From the NCBI RefSeq assembly GCF_900290235.1, contig NZ_OLMK01000083.1:1-46420 (forward strand): a stretch of 46,420 bases of DNA, read 5' to 3'. Below the pieces are notes generated by a model, which did not search any database, had not been told where the DNA came from, and saw nothing but the letters and a program-made list of their open reading frames with translations. Below, piece by piece: positions 32,996 through 41,682 of this stretch; positions within the stretch are counted from its first letter, which is position 1; every line of letters begins with the position of its first letter. The translations under genes and the position numbers were made by a program. This stretch comes from Streptomyces sp. MA5143a (GTDB lineage: Bacteria > Actinomycetota > Actinomycetes > Streptomycetales > Streptomycetaceae).

Positions 32996-34447
32996 ATGTC
33001 TACAAGCGCGTCCAGAACTCGGCGCCAGGCCGGCGACGGCTACGTGGCCAGCGGTTCCCTCAAGCAGAACGCGCTCGGCGTTCTGGGCATCCTTTTCTTC
33101 GTTCTCTCCGCGCAGGCACCGCTCACCGGTGTCGCCGGGGCGGCGCCCGTCGCCATAGCCCTCGGCAACGGTCCGGGCGCACCCGCCATGTACGTGGTGG
33201 CCGGAGTGGTCGTCCTGCTCTTCTCGGTCGGCTACGTCGCGATGGGCCGGCACGTGGTCGACGCCGGTGCCTTCTACGCGTACGTCGGCAAGGGGCTCGG
33301 CGGTACGGTCGGCGCCGGCAGCGCGGGGGTCGCGCTGCTCGCTTACCACACCATCCAGGCCGCGGTGTACGGGCTGTTCGGATCCGTCATGAACGGTCTG
33401 ACGCAGCAGTACCTGGGGTGGGACGTGCCCTGGTGGCTGATCGCCCTCGTCACGATGGTGATCGTGCAGGCGCTCGGTGCGACCGGCGTCGACGTGGGCG
33501 CCAAGGTGCTCGCGGTGTTCGTCCTGGCGGAGACCAGTCTGCTGCTGCTCTTCGGCGTGGTGGTCCTCCTGACGGGCGGCGGGCCGGAAGGACTGGCCCC
33601 CGGCTCCTCCTTCTCACTGTCCGCGGCGCTCGACGGCGCGCCCGGCGTGGCGCTGATGTTCGCGGTGGCGTCGATGTTCGGCTTCGAGGCGACGGCGATC
33701 TACGGCGAGGAGGCGCGCGAGCCGCACCGGACGGTCCCCCGGGCGACCTACCTCGCGGTCGTTCTCGTCACCGCGTTCTTCGCCTTCACCACCTGGATGC
33801 TGGTCTCCGCGCACGGCCCCTCGTCCAGTGCCGCCGCCGCCGGCAAGGCACTGGAGTCCGGGGACGGGGCGAGCTTCGTCGCCGGCCCCGTGTCCGACGA
33901 ACTCGGTGCGTGGGCGGGGGACGCACTGCCGATCCTGCTGGCCACGTCGCTCTTCGCCAGCATCCTGGCCTTCCACAACTCGGCCAACCGCTATCTGTTC
34001 TCCCTCGGGCGGGAAGGACTGCTGCCGCACCGGCTGAGCGCCCTCAACGGCAGGCAGTCGCCGTGGCTGGCCGGTGCCGTCCAGACCGTGATCGCCGCAC
34101 TGCTGGTGTTCCCGTTCGCGCTGGCCGGCAAGGACCCGGTCCTCACGCTGTTCTCCTGGCTCAGCGGTCTCGCGGTGCTCGCGATCATGCTTCTGTACTT
34201 CCTGACCTCGGTGTCGGTCATCGTGTACTTCCGTAGGATCGGCGACACCCGGAAGTGGAACACGCTGATCGCCCCGGCCCTGGGCGCCGCCGGTCTCGCG
34301 GGAGCCATCTGGCTGATCATCGCCAACTTCACCACCCTCATCGGCGGTGACACGGCCACCGCCGTCTGGCTGGCCCTGGCCGTGCCCGGTGCCTTGCTGG
34401 CGGGCATCGCGATGCCCCGCCTGTCCGGCGCCTCTCGGGGAAGGTAG
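32996..34447 (+). CDS. APC-superfamily amino acid permease
   Basis: 483 residues with 12 predicted membrane helices starting at about residue 25 (ALGVLGILFFVLSAQAPLTG is the helix-1 substrate region). YVGKGLGGTVGAG and ASMFGFEATAIYGEEAREPHRTVPRA (the conserved loop after helix 6) are typical of the amino acid-polyamine-organocation family. It imports an amino acid with protons or exchanges amino acids; the substrate is not evident and no metabolic partner is adjacent. ATG at 32996 follows GGTGAGG. Confidence 0.88.
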   Translation: MSTSASRTRRQAGDGYVASGSLKQNALGVLGILFFVLSAQAPLTGVAGAAPVAIALGNGPGAPAMYVVAGVVVLLFSVGYVAMGRHVVDAGAFYAYVGKGLGGTVGAGSAGVALLAYHTIQAAVYGLFGSVMNGLTQQYLGWDVPWWLIALVTMVIVQALGATGVDVGAKVLAVFVLAETSLLLLFGVVVLLTGGGPEGLAPGSSFSLSAALDGAPGVALMFAVASMFGFEATAIYGEEAREPHRTVPRATYLAVVLVTAFFAFTTWMLVSAHGPSSSAAAAGKALESGDGASFVAGPVSDELGAWAGDALPILLATSLFASILAFHNSANRYLFSLGREGLLPHRLSALNGRQSPWLAGAVQTVIAALLVFPFALAGKDPVLTLFSWLSGLAVLAIMLLYFLTSVSVIVYFRRIGDTRKWNTLIAPALGAAGLAGAIWLIIANFTTLIGGDTATAVWLALAVPGALLAGIAMPRLSGASRGR

Positions 34448-34480
34448 GGATCACAGCCGGTAAAGGAAGTCCGGGGGACC

Positions 34481-34516
34481 GCGGCCGGGACACCCGAGGA
34501 CGGGTGTCCCGGCCGC
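34481..34516. terminator. Bidirectional terminator between convergent genes
   Basis: A perfect 16-bp stem (GCGGCCGGGACACCCG and complement) with a 4-base loop, between the permease stop and the stop of the 34527 gene. Confidence 0.9.
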
Positions 34517-34526
34517 TTCTCGCTCC

Positions 34527-35477
34527 TCAGACGCCCGCGCGCTGCTGCCCGTTGGCGTACGCCTGCAGGGGATCACCGCTCTCGTCGCGTGCCCAGGGGT
34601 AACTCGTGACCAGACCGCCGATCGCCCGGAACACCTCGCCGGTCTGCGTGACCCGCGTGGCATGGACGAGCGCGTAGGCCAGCAGATTGAGATCGGCCAC
34701 GGCGGCCGCGTGGGAGAGGTAGCCGGGGCGCGGCCAGTTGGCCAGGGCGTGGTCCAGCGCCGTCGCGGCGTCCGGACTGCTCCACATGTGGCGCGCGGTG
34801 AGGCCCTCGATCCCTCCCTGGTCGAGCGTGCCGTGGTAGCGGTCGACCAGGGCCGCGACCTCAAGACCCGCCGTGGGCGCGGTGGGTGGGGCCTCCCCGC
34901 GTACTCGGTCGAGGAACTCGACCGTCTGGCTGTGCGACCCGCACTCCCACGGGGAGAGGTAGCCGAGCATCTGGAGATGGGCCTCGCGGTGCCACCGGTC
35001 GCGGCGAACGATCTCGCCCCAGAGTGGGAAGACCTCCGTGGAGGGTCGCCGCCACAGCCGCAGCAGACCGAGCCGGACCGCCCAGGGGTTGGGGTCCTCG
35101 GGCCGGAACTCCGTGGCCCGGGCACAGGCATCGAGCGCGTCGTACGTCACCTGCGCGTCCGGCTGATTCTCGTACGGGGTGCGCAGCATGACCCCCCAGG
35201 CGTAAAGCAGTTGGGCGTCCGGGTCCTGGTCCCGGTCCCGCGCCCAGGAGGACTGGAACTCGGGGGACGTCGACTGCGCAAGGACGTTCATCCTGTGGGC
35301 CCTGCGATCCCAGTCCCGCCCGCTGCCGCGCAACAACTGCTCGATCATGGCCGCCACGAGAGCGTGGCCGGCCGCGGCCCTGCTCTCCACCAGCCGCTTA
35401 CGCACCTTTCCGAGGTCGGCGTCATCCAGCTCAGGGGCGAGTCGTGCCGTTGTACGTCGGCGACCGAGGAGTGCCAT
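34527..35477 (-). CDS. Conserved hypothetical protein (helical, TPR-like)
   Basis: 316 residues, mostly alpha-helical with Trp and Ala in repeating positions (WAVRLGLLRLWRRPSTEVFPLW; AHLQMLGYLSPWECGS), suggestive of a helical-repeat scaffold but not a clear TPR match. No signal peptide. Function unknown. ATG at 35477 chosen because good codon bias begins there; the longer frame to 35567 runs through an AT-rich likely promoter with the partial palindrome ATCGG-N12-CCGAT. Confidence 0.65.
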   Translation of the reverse strand: MALLGRRRTTARLAPELDDADLGKVRKRLVESRAAAGHALVAAMIEQLLRGSGRDWDRRAHRMNVLAQSTSPEFQSSWARDRDQDPDAQLLYAWGVMLRTPYENQPDAQVTYDALDACARATEFRPEDPNPWAVRLGLLRLWRRPSTEVFPLWGEIVRRDRWHREAHLQMLGYLSPWECGSHSQTVEFLDRVRGEAPPTAPTAGLEVAALVDRYHGTLDQGGIEGLTARHMWSSPDAATALDHALANWPRPGYLSHAAAVADLNLLAYALVHATRVTQTGEVFRAIGGLVTSYPWARDESGDPLQAYANGQQRAGV

Positions 35478-35532
35478 GCCCGGAGAGTAGCGGAGTTTCC
35501 TCCGACAGTGACGATTCGATCGGTATGTATGT

Positions 35533-35757
35533 CTATCCGATATGCACTTCGCCTCCCGCGCCCTCACCAGCGGGCAGCGCAGGCTGCATGTCCACGGCTG
35601 GCGTGGGCGTGGGCGCGGGCTCCGGCAGCGGCTCCGTGTTGCGGCTGCTGAGGCCGTCCAGGGAGATGTGCAGGAGGCGGCGCCACTGGCCGGGGTGGGT
35701 GTCGCCCGTGGTCAGGACGGCCTGGCTGAGGGAGCCGCTGAGCAGGACGAGGTCCGC
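35533..35757 (-). pseudogene. TetR/AcrR regulator, C-terminal fragment
   Basis: The minus-strand frame reads VADLVLLSGSLSQAVLTTGD, then HPGQWRRLLHISLDGL, the end of the ligand domain of SbtR-like TetR regulators, then a proline-rich tail to TAG at 35533. The N-terminal HTH and the first helices of the ligand domain are absent: from 35758 on, the DNA is homologous instead to the next fragment, on the opposite strand. No ribosome binding site. Best read as the remains of a regulator gene. Confidence 0.6.
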
Positions 35758-36147
35758 AACAACATCGGCGACTTCCACATCCCCGCCCTCGCCCGGCCCG
35801 TGGGCGCCGACGACCGCACCGCCCTGCCCATAGCCGGTGACGACCCGGAGGCCAGGGTGAGCGCCGCCGAGCTGATCAGCCGGCTCGGGTTCGACACCGT
35901 CGACGTCGGCCCCCTCGCCGACAGCTGGCGTTTCGAGCCGGAGACCGACCCCTACGCGCTGCCCTACTTCACCGACCCCGACGCGGCGAAGGCCGCCTTC
36001 GTGCAGCTGGCCGAGGCCCTTCGCGCCGGGGCCCCGCTGGAGATGACCTCGCCCGACGACCCGGGCGCCCCGCTGTCCGCGGCTCGGCTGCGCGCGCTCC
36101 TCGCGGACACGCCGCGCAAGCTCACCGCGGACCGTGTGATCGCCTGA
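35758..36147 (+). pseudogene. NADPH-dependent F420 reductase-like protein, C-terminal fragment
   Basis: The plus-strand frame reads NNIGDFHIPALARPVG, PIAGDDPEARVSAAELISRLGFDTVDVGPL and so on to a natural stop at 36147. This is the C-terminal half of NAD(P)H-dependent F420 reductase-like (coenzyme F420 NADP oxidoreductase) proteins, in which an (F)NNI segment follows the Rossmann domain. The NADPH-binding GxGxxG half is missing, replaced by the reversed TetR fragment. The fused open frame from 35542 has no coding meaning before 35758. Confidence 0.65.
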
Positions 36148-36189
36148 CGAGGACGTCGACCGTCGGGGACGTCAGGGCGTCCCAGGGCC

Positions 36190-36768
36190 TCAGAGGTTGC
36201 CCATCGGCTCGATGTCCCGGCGGACCGGCTCGCCCCAGATGCGCAGGACGTCGTAGTCGGTGAACTCGTGGACCAGGCGGTACGCGATCGCCGGGCGCGG
36301 GCCCCGGCGTTGGGCGGTGAGATACAGCTCCGCCTCGCGGCGGTCGCGGCGGGGTGTGCCGCACAGCTGCCACACCTGGCCGTTCCACGCCTCCGGGAGC
36401 CAGCGCTGCTGGGGCTGAGGGCGGTCGTCCCGGACGCCGTAGCGGGAGGGGGACGGGGTGGTGGGGGCCGTGGGGCGGGGTCCGCCGTAGCTGTCGTTCA
36501 GCTCGGTGCGGCGGGCGGTGCGGCGGCGGGTCTCGCAGAGGAGGCAGCGGTCGGGGGCCTCCTCGTCCACCGGGCCGTTCGGGTGCTCGGGGCAGCGGGT
36601 GGTGGGGGCGGCGGTCGTGACCGTCTCGTCCAGCAGTTCCAGGGCGCGCTTCAGGTCCGCCTTCACCTCGTGCAGGCGGGTGTCGGGGGTGTCGGTGGTC
36701 AGGGCGTCGCCGTGTTCCCCGAGGAGGCGTAGGGCTCGGCCGAGGGCGGTGAGCTGGGCGTGGTTCAC
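36190..36768 (-). CDS. Hypothetical protein with Cys4-like motif
   Basis: 192 residues: an N-terminal helical part (NHAQLTALGRALRLLGEHGD), then CPEHPNGPV and CLLCETRRR, with three Cys and a His that could bind zinc, a Pro/Ser-rich linker, and a C-terminal part with WNGQVWQLCGTPRRDR, EFTDYDVLRIWG and EPMGNL. I do not recognise the family; such proteins recur in Streptomyces. GTG at 36768 preferred to the longer frame at 36837. Confidence 0.6.
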   Translation of the reverse strand: MNHAQLTALGRALRLLGEHGDALTTDTPDTRLHEVKADLKRALELLDETVTTAAPTTRCPEHPNGPVDEEAPDRCLLCETRRRTARRTELNDSYGGPRPTAPTTPSPSRYGVRDDRPQPQQRWLPEAWNGQVWQLCGTPRRDRREAELYLTAQRRGPRPAIAYRLVHEFTDYDVLRIWGEPVRRDIEPMGNL

Positions 36769-37081
36769 GGGCTCTGGCCTTTCCAGTGGGGCGGCTGCGG
36801 CGGCTGACCTCACCACGGTGCCACACCGCACCGACAACGGGGTTTTCCGCCCCCGCCGCCCCTACCCGTCCCCTCCCCAGGGGCGCTGCCCCTTCGACCC
36901 CGGGCCTGCCTTCGGGGGCTGCCGCCCCCGGGCCCCCGCCTTCCGTGGAGGGGGTGCCTTGGGTGGGTGGGGATGCGTGCGGTCCGTCGTGGCTGGTCGC
37001 GCAGTTCCCCGCGCCCCTTTCGGGGGCTGCCGCCCCCGGGCCCCCGGCTTCCTCCCCCGCTGCCCTCCTGCCTTCGTCCGC
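36769..37081. other. Intergenic region with GC-rich repeats
   Basis: 313 bases. A 28-bp unit (TTCGGGGGCTGCCGCCCCCG and following GGCCCCCG) occurs twice, at 36911-36938 and 37019-37046, on either side of a dispersed-family core (GTCGCGCAGTTCCCCGCGCC). Strong hairpin potential; probably terminates both convergent and same-strand transcripts. No gene. Confidence 0.6.
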
Positions 37082-37777
37082 TCAGGTCGTGCATGGGCTT
37101 GGCGTCGGGTGGTGGCCCGCTGTGAACGCTGCCGGGGGGACGCCCATGAAGTGGCGGAACTCCGCTGTCATGTGGGACTGGTCGTAGTAGCCCGCCGTCG
37201 CAGCGATGTCCGACCAGCGGCCGGTGTCCGCCGCGAGCACCGTGCGGAGCCGGTCTATGCGGGCGAAGCGTTTGGGGGACAGGCCCGTGCCGTCGGTGAA
37301 CAGGGTGTGCAGGCGGCGCTCGCTGAGGTGCAGGCGGGCCGCGGTCGTGGCGACGCCGACCACCGTCAGGAGGCGCGCCGCCTCGTCGAGCCGATGTGCT
37401 GGTTCGGGACGGTCGGCCACTGTTTCCACGAGCGCGGCGACCGGATCGGCGGCGAACCGGTCGACGTCCAGGCCCGGCAGCGCCCGGAGCGGCAGCGCCC
37501 GGTCCGCCAGGTCCCGCAGGGGACGGCCGAGGAGGGCTTGCGCGCGACCCGGCCGCATCCGCACCCGTAGGCACGAACGGCCGGGCGTACCGACGTGGTA
37601 GGCGGCCCTGGTGCGGGGGCCCATGACGATCAACTCACGCCTGTCCATGCGCAGGAGCAGCGTCGTGGCGTGATCGGGCACGTCGACCACCGGCGAACCG
37701 GCCGCCGTGGCGACGTCGATCCCGGTCACCCAGCGGGTCAGGGCGGGCGGTACGTCGAGGGAGCGCACGCGGCTCAC
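37082..37777 (-). CDS. AraC-family transcriptional regulator
   Basis: 231 residues. N-terminal sensor-like domain (MDRRELIVMGPRTRAAYHVG) followed by two helix-turn-helix motifs at about 140-225: AARLHLSERRLHTLF with GLSPKRFARIDRL, and WSDIAATAGYYDQSHMTAEF with FMGVPPAAF. The ligand is unknown. GTG at 37777. It is divergent from the NmrA-type gene with a 54-base gap, so this gene is its probable target. Confidence 0.85.
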   Translation of the reverse strand: MSRVRSLDVPPALTRWVTGIDVATAAGSPVVDVPDHATTLLLRMDRRELIVMGPRTRAAYHVGTPGRSCLRVRMRPGRAQALLGRPLRDLADRALPLRALPGLDVDRFAADPVAALVETVADRPEPAHRLDEAARLLTVVGVATTAARLHLSERRLHTLFTDGTGLSPKRFARIDRLRTVLAADTGRWSDIAATAGYYDQSHMTAEFRHFMGVPPAAFTAGHHPTPSPCTT

Positions 37778-37831
37778 GATAGTGCCGAAACTTCCTATAG
37801 GGCGGCCTCGGGGCGCTGACATCGTCGGGGC

Positions 37832-38638
37832 ATGATTCTTGTTACGGGTGCCACCGGCACCATCGGTAGTCATGTCGTCCGTCTGCTCACCGAGCGGGAC
37901 ATGCCGTTCCGGGCGATGTCCCGCCGTGAGCGGCCCGGCGGGGTGCGGGCCGACTTCGAGGACCCGGCGTCGCTGGCGGCCGCGGTGGCCGGTGTCGACT
38001 CGGTCTTCCTGGTGACCGTGCCGCCCGAGCCGACCGCGGACCACGACGTGGCCCTGCTGACGGCCGCGCGGGCGGCGGGCGTCCGGAAGATCGTCAAGCT
38101 GTCCGCGATCGGCAGCGGCGAGCGGTTCGAGGGCGCGACGGTCGGCGCGTGGCACCTCGCCGGGGAGGAGGCGATCGAGGCCGGCGGGTTCGTGTGGACG
38201 ATGCTCCGCCCGCCGAGCTTCGCGTCGAACTTCCTGTGGCACCGGGCGCTGATCCGAGCCGGCGAGCCGATCCCGGACCTGACCGGCGACTCCCGGCAGG
38301 CCGTCGTCGACCCCCGGGACGTGGCCGCCGTCGCCGTCGCCGCCCTCACCTCCGACGCGCACGACGGGCGGCGGTACGACCTGACGGGGCCGGAGCTGCT
38401 CACGTTCGCGGAGCAGGCGGCGATCCTGGAACGCGTGCTGGAACGTCCGGTCCGGACCACCGACGCGGGCGCGCTCGACCGGCTGCCGGCCGGGATGCGC
38501 ACGGGCATCGGCTGGGCGCGCGCCGGCGGCGCGGCCTACGTCACCGACCATGTGCCGCGCGTGCTGGGCCGGCCGGCGGGCACGTTCGAGCGGTGGGTGC
38601 GCGACCACCGGGAGGCGTTCACGGCCGCCCAACCGTAA
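37832..38638 (+). CDS. NmrA/SDR-type NAD(P)-binding protein
   Basis: 268 residues, atypical short-chain dehydrogenase of the NmrA/quinone reductase 2 type. The motif VTGATGTIGSHVV (4-16) binds NAD(P); SVFLVTVPPEP, KIVKLSAIGSG and MLRPPSFASNFLW follow in the usual order. Such proteins act as redox sensors or reductases. ATG at 37832. Likely controlled by the divergent AraC-type protein. Confidence 0.85.
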   Translation: MILVTGATGTIGSHVVRLLTERDMPFRAMSRRERPGGVRADFEDPASLAAAVAGVDSVFLVTVPPEPTADHDVALLTAARAAGVRKIVKLSAIGSGERFEGATVGAWHLAGEEAIEAGGFVWTMLRPPSFASNFLWHRALIRAGEPIPDLTGDSRQAVVDPRDVAAVAVAALTSDAHDGRRYDLTGPELLTFAEQAAILERVLERPVRTTDAGALDRLPAGMRTGIGWARAGGAAYVTDHVPRVLGRPAGTFERWVRDHREAFTAAQP

Positions 38639-38670
38639 CCCCGGCAGTCATCCGCCGCCGTGCGTCCCTC

Positions 38671-39654
38671 TCAGCCCGTCGTCGTTGTCGTCGCCGCGGC
38701 CAGGGCCGCTCGGAGGTGGCCCTGGTTCTGTTGCAGGAGGCGGGTCGCCGTGGGGGCGTCGGTGTTGCTGAGGAGGGTGAGGATGGCGGTTTTGACCTCG
38801 CCGTTCGCGGCGGTGAGGGCCGTGTCGATCTCCTCGTCCGTCGCGCCCGTCGCGAGCGCGACGATGCGGTGGGAGCGGGCCCGGAGCTTGTCGTTGGTGG
38901 CGCGGACGTCGACCATCAGGTTCCCGTAGGTCTTGCCCAGGCGGATCATCGTGATCGTCGACAGCATGTTGAGGACCAGCTTCTGGGCGGTGCCCGCCTT
39001 CAGGCGGGTGGAGCCCGTGACCAGTTCGGGGCCCACGACGACCTCGATGCCGTGGTCGGCGGCCGCCGCGAGCGCGCTGGACGCGTTGCAGGCGAGGCCC
39101 ACCGTCAGGGCGCCCCGGCCGCGGGCGTACTCGACGGCGCCGATCGCGTACGGCGTGCGGCCGGAGGCGGAGACGCCCACCACCGTGTCGTCGGGGGTCA
39201 GCGCCAGCGCGCCGAGGTCCGCGCGGGCCAGGTCCGCCGAGTCCTCCGCGCCCTCGATCGACGTGATCACCGCCTCCCGGCCGCCGGCGATCAGGCCGAG
39301 CACCTGGGAGGGGGCCGTGTTGAAGGTCGGCGGGCACTCGGACGCGTCGAGGACGCCGAGCCGTCCGGCCGTGCCCGCCCCCGCGTAGATCAGACGGCCG
39401 CCCCGCGCCATCCGCTCCGCGATCGCGTCGATCGCCGCCGCGATCAGCGGCAAGCGCGCGGCCACCGCCGTCGGCACGGTCGCGTCCTCGCCGTTCATCA
39501 GCTTCGCGATGTCCAGGGTCGGGAGCTGGTCGATGTCCGCCAGGTCGGGGCGGAACGCCTCGGTCGTCAGCGACTCCAGCTCCGCGCGTACGGCCAGGTC
39601 GTTCGGGGTGGAGCCGTAGGGGAGGGAAGGCAGGGAAGGCATGCGGTGACTCAC
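38671..39654 (-). CDS. murQ: N-acetylmuramic acid 6-phosphate etherase
   Basis: 327 residues. It cleaves the lactyl ether of MurNAc-6-phosphate to GlcNAc-6-phosphate and D-lactate, feeding recycled peptidoglycan into the nagA step. Seen: the SIS-domain loop YAGAGTAGRLGVLDASECPPTF (about 91-112, with the catalytic Glu), GGREAVITSIEGAEDS (second Glu), VGVSASGRTPY, and TGSTRLKAGTAQKLVLNM. GTG at 39654, or ATG at 39642. It lies 80 bases after its probable regulator murR on the same strand. Confidence 0.92.
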   Translation of the reverse strand: MSHRMPSLPSLPYGSTPNDLAVRAELESLTTEAFRPDLADIDQLPTLDIAKLMNGEDATVPTAVAARLPLIAAAIDAIAERMARGGRLIYAGAGTAGRLGVLDASECPPTFNTAPSQVLGLIAGGREAVITSIEGAEDSADLARADLGALALTPDDTVVGVSASGRTPYAIGAVEYARGRGALTVGLACNASSALAAAADHGIEVVVGPELVTGSTRLKAGTAQKLVLNMLSTITMIRLGKTYGNLMVDVRATNDKLRARSHRIVALATGATDEEIDTALTAANGEVKTAILTLLSNTDAPTATRLLQQNQGHLRAALAAATTTTTG

Positions 39655-39734
39655 TCATTTCGTACGGTGCGATCGTCGTCCCCGGAGGGCGTCGGGGGCG
39701 GGAGGATGCGACGACTGCGGTGCTTCGTCCTCAC

Positions 39735-40910
39735 CTACCGCGAAGGCCCTCCGCTCCTGTGGCGGTGCGCCAGCGCCTCGTACGACGCCGACAGCGCGGG
39801 CGCCGCGGACTCGTACGTGCGCTGGGCGACCCCTATGAACAGGCAGTCCACCACCAGCAGTTGACTCGTCCGGGACGACATCGCCGCCGGTCGCAGCTCG
39901 CTCTCCCGTGCCGTCGACGTCGTCAGGACGTGGTCGGCGTACTGGGAGACCGGTCCGTCGGGCCGTCCGGTGATGGCGATCGTCGTCGCGCCGTGGTCGA
40001 AGGCGACCCGCAGCGGTTCGATGACGTCGCCCGTCGAACCGGAGTGGGTGATCGCGATGGCCACGTCCTTCGCGCGGAGCTGCACCGCGTTGGTGACGGC
40101 GAGGTGCGGGTCGCTGTGCGCCTGGGCTATCAGCCCTATGCGCAGCAGCTTCTGCGCGAGGTCCTGCGCGACCAGCCCCGACGCCCCGACCCCGTACACG
40201 TCCGTCCGGCGGGCCCCGGCCAGCGCCCGGACCGCCGCGCCCAGCTGCACCATGTCCAGGCCGGCCGCCGTGTCCGCGAGGGTCTGCTGCTCGTCGTAGG
40301 CGAGCTTGGCGACGACGTCGGGGAGCGGGTCGTCCACCGCGATGTCGGCGGTGACGGAGGGCGCGCGGCCCGACTGCTGGTGGGCGGCGAGACCGGCGAG
40401 GGCGAGGCGCAGGTCGCGGTAGCCGGGGTAGCCGAGGAGCCGGGCCGTGCGGACGACCGTCGCCTCGCTGGTGCCGGTGAGCTCGGCGAGGCCGGTGACC
40501 GTGAGCGCCGCGCACGCGGCCGGGTCGCTCGCGACCGCCTCCGCGACGCGCTGCATGGACCGGGTCATGGACGGCGCGAGCGTGCGCACCTTCGCGGCGA
40601 GCGCGGCGGGAGCGGGCGGAGCGGCCCCACCGCCGCGGGCTCCACCGCCGCCGCCGTTGCCCCTGCGGGCTCCACCGCCGTTGCCGCCCCCGCCGTTGCC
40701 GCCGCGGCTGTCGGCCGGGCTTCCGCCGCTTGCCCCGCGGCCCTCGGCCCCACCCGCACGTCCGCCTTCGGCCCCACGCGCACGTCCGCCTTCGGGTCCA
40801 GCCGCGCGTCCGCTCTCGGCGGCGGCCGGCTTCCGGCCCTCGGCCGGGGGCGCCTCCGGTGGTTTCCGTCCTTTCCTTTGCGCGAAAATTTCCTTCACCT
40901 CATCGCTCAC
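39735..40910 (-). CDS. murR: MurR/RpiR-family regulator with low-complexity N-terminal insert
   Basis: 391 residues. HTH_6 domain (about 108-180: RVAEAVASDPAACAALTVTGLA, then TGTSEATVVRTARLLGYPGYRDLR) and SIS sugar-phosphate domain (about 235-370: VYGVGASGLVAQDLAQKLLRIG; AIAITHSGSTGDVIEPL). It should sense a sugar phosphate such as MurNAc-6-phosphate and control murQ. Unusual: after 12 normal residues (MSDEVKEIFAQR) some 85 residues of Gly, Ala, Arg and Glu repeats (GGRARGAEGGRAGGAEGRG) precede the HTH. Family members are about 280-310 residues. GTG at 40910. Divergent from 40967. Confidence 0.85.
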   Translation of the reverse strand: MSDEVKEIFAQRKGRKPPEAPPAEGRKPAAAESGRAAGPEGGRARGAEGGRAGGAEGRGASGGSPADSRGGNGGGGNGGGARRGNGGGGGARGGGAAPPAPAALAAKVRTLAPSMTRSMQRVAEAVASDPAACAALTVTGLAELTGTSEATVVRTARLLGYPGYRDLRLALAGLAAHQQSGRAPSVTADIAVDDPLPDVVAKLAYDEQQTLADTAAGLDMVQLGAAVRALAGARRTDVYGVGASGLVAQDLAQKLLRIGLIAQAHSDPHLAVTNAVQLRAKDVAIAITHSGSTGDVIEPLRVAFDHGATTIAITGRPDGPVSQYADHVLTTSTARESELRPAAMSSRTSQLLVVDCLFIGVAQRTYESAAPALSASYEALAHRHRSGGPSR

Positions 40911-40930
40911 ACCATGAAAGATATTTTCCG
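40883..40930. promoter_or_regulatory. Inverted AT-rich motifs at murR start (possible MurR operator)
   Basis: TGAAAGATATTTTCC (40915-40929) and, in opposite orientation, TGAAGGAAATTTTCG (40897-40883) share TGAAnGAnATTTTC. One lies in the gap between the divergent starts, the other in the first codons of murR. AT-rich TGAAA/TTTCA palindromes are usual for RpiR/MurR-type regulators, so autoregulation is likely. Confidence 0.5.
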
Positions 40931-40966
40931 TCCGGGGGTACGGTCAAGGGTGCGCACAATGGAGGT

Positions 40967-41362
40967 ATGAGTCCCGCCAGTGATCCCGTGAGCCCCCTTG
41001 AGCAGGCGTTGCACGCGGCCCGTGCGCTCGTGCTCGCCGATCTGGTCGCCCAGGAGGTCGCCGAGGCCGACGTCGTCTCGATGGTCGAGGACTCCGTGGT
41101 GCAGCGCCGCTGGTGGGTGGAGCAGTGGCCGGACGGCGCGGCGTACGTCGCCGGGCTGATCGCGCAGGACGTCCAGGACGCCCTGCTGGAACGGTACGGG
41201 CGCTGGCCGCTCTGCCCGGTCTGCGGCACCGGCGACCCGCACGCCCTCGACATCGAGCCGGAGTTGGGCCCCGATCCGCGGTGGGTGTGCCACAAGGCGG
41301 GGGTCCGGGTCGCGGCGGTGGGCGCGCTGGGGGCCGCCACCGGGGGGTCGTCGCCCTCGTGA
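40967..41362 (+). CDS. Hypothetical protein with C-terminal CxxC zinc-finger-like part
   Basis: 131 residues, mostly helical; LCPVCGTGDPHALDIEP and RWVCHK near 88-115 supply Cys and His for a possible zinc site. Family not recognised, though the pair with a DUF4031 gene is common in Streptomyces. ATG at 40967 lies one base after GGAGG, an unusually short spacing; GTG 40988 is the alternative. It overlaps the next gene by four bases. Confidence 0.68.
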   Translation: MSPASDPVSPLEQALHAARALVLADLVAQEVAEADVVSMVEDSVVQRRWWVEQWPDGAAYVAGLIAQDVQDALLERYGRWPLCPVCGTGDPHALDIEPELGPDPRWVCHKAGVRVAAVGALGAATGGSSPS

Positions 41363-41631
41363 CCGTCTACATCGATCCGCCCACCTGGCCGGGGCACGGC
41401 CGGATGTGGTCGCACCTGGTCAGCGACGTCTCCTTCGACGAGCTGCACGACTTCGCGCGCCGGGTCGGCGTGCCCGAGCGGGCCTTCGAACGCGACCACT
41501 ACGACATCCCGTCCCACCGCTACGAGGACGTCGTGGCCGCGGGCGCGGTGGAGGTGGGCTCGAAGGAACTGCTCCGCCGGCTCACCGCGGCGGGCCTGCG
41601 ACGCCCGAAGGGGCGGCCCGTCGGCCGGTGA
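41359..41631 (+). CDS. DUF4031 domain protein
   Basis: 90 residues matching DUF4031: TVYIDPPTWPGHGRMWSHLVSD, then ELHDFARRVG, FERDHYDIPSHRY and VGSKELLRRL. Acidic and His residues are strongly conserved in the family, hinting at a metal or nucleotide site, but no function is known. GTG at 41359 overlaps the upstream stop (GTGA), so translation is coupled. Confidence 0.85.
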   Translation: MTVYIDPPTWPGHGRMWSHLVSDVSFDELHDFARRVGVPERAFERDHYDIPSHRYEDVVAAGAVEVGSKELLRRLTAAGLRRPKGRPVGR

Positions 41632-41682
41632 GGGGGGAGTGGGCCCGGCCGGTGAGGGGCGGGGGCAGGGGCGGGGTCGGCC

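Noticed and set aside
35542..35757. N-terminal part of the 201-codon plus frame leading into the F420-reductase-like fragment
   Set aside because: This stretch is the antisense of the TetR fragment; the fused frame is accidental.
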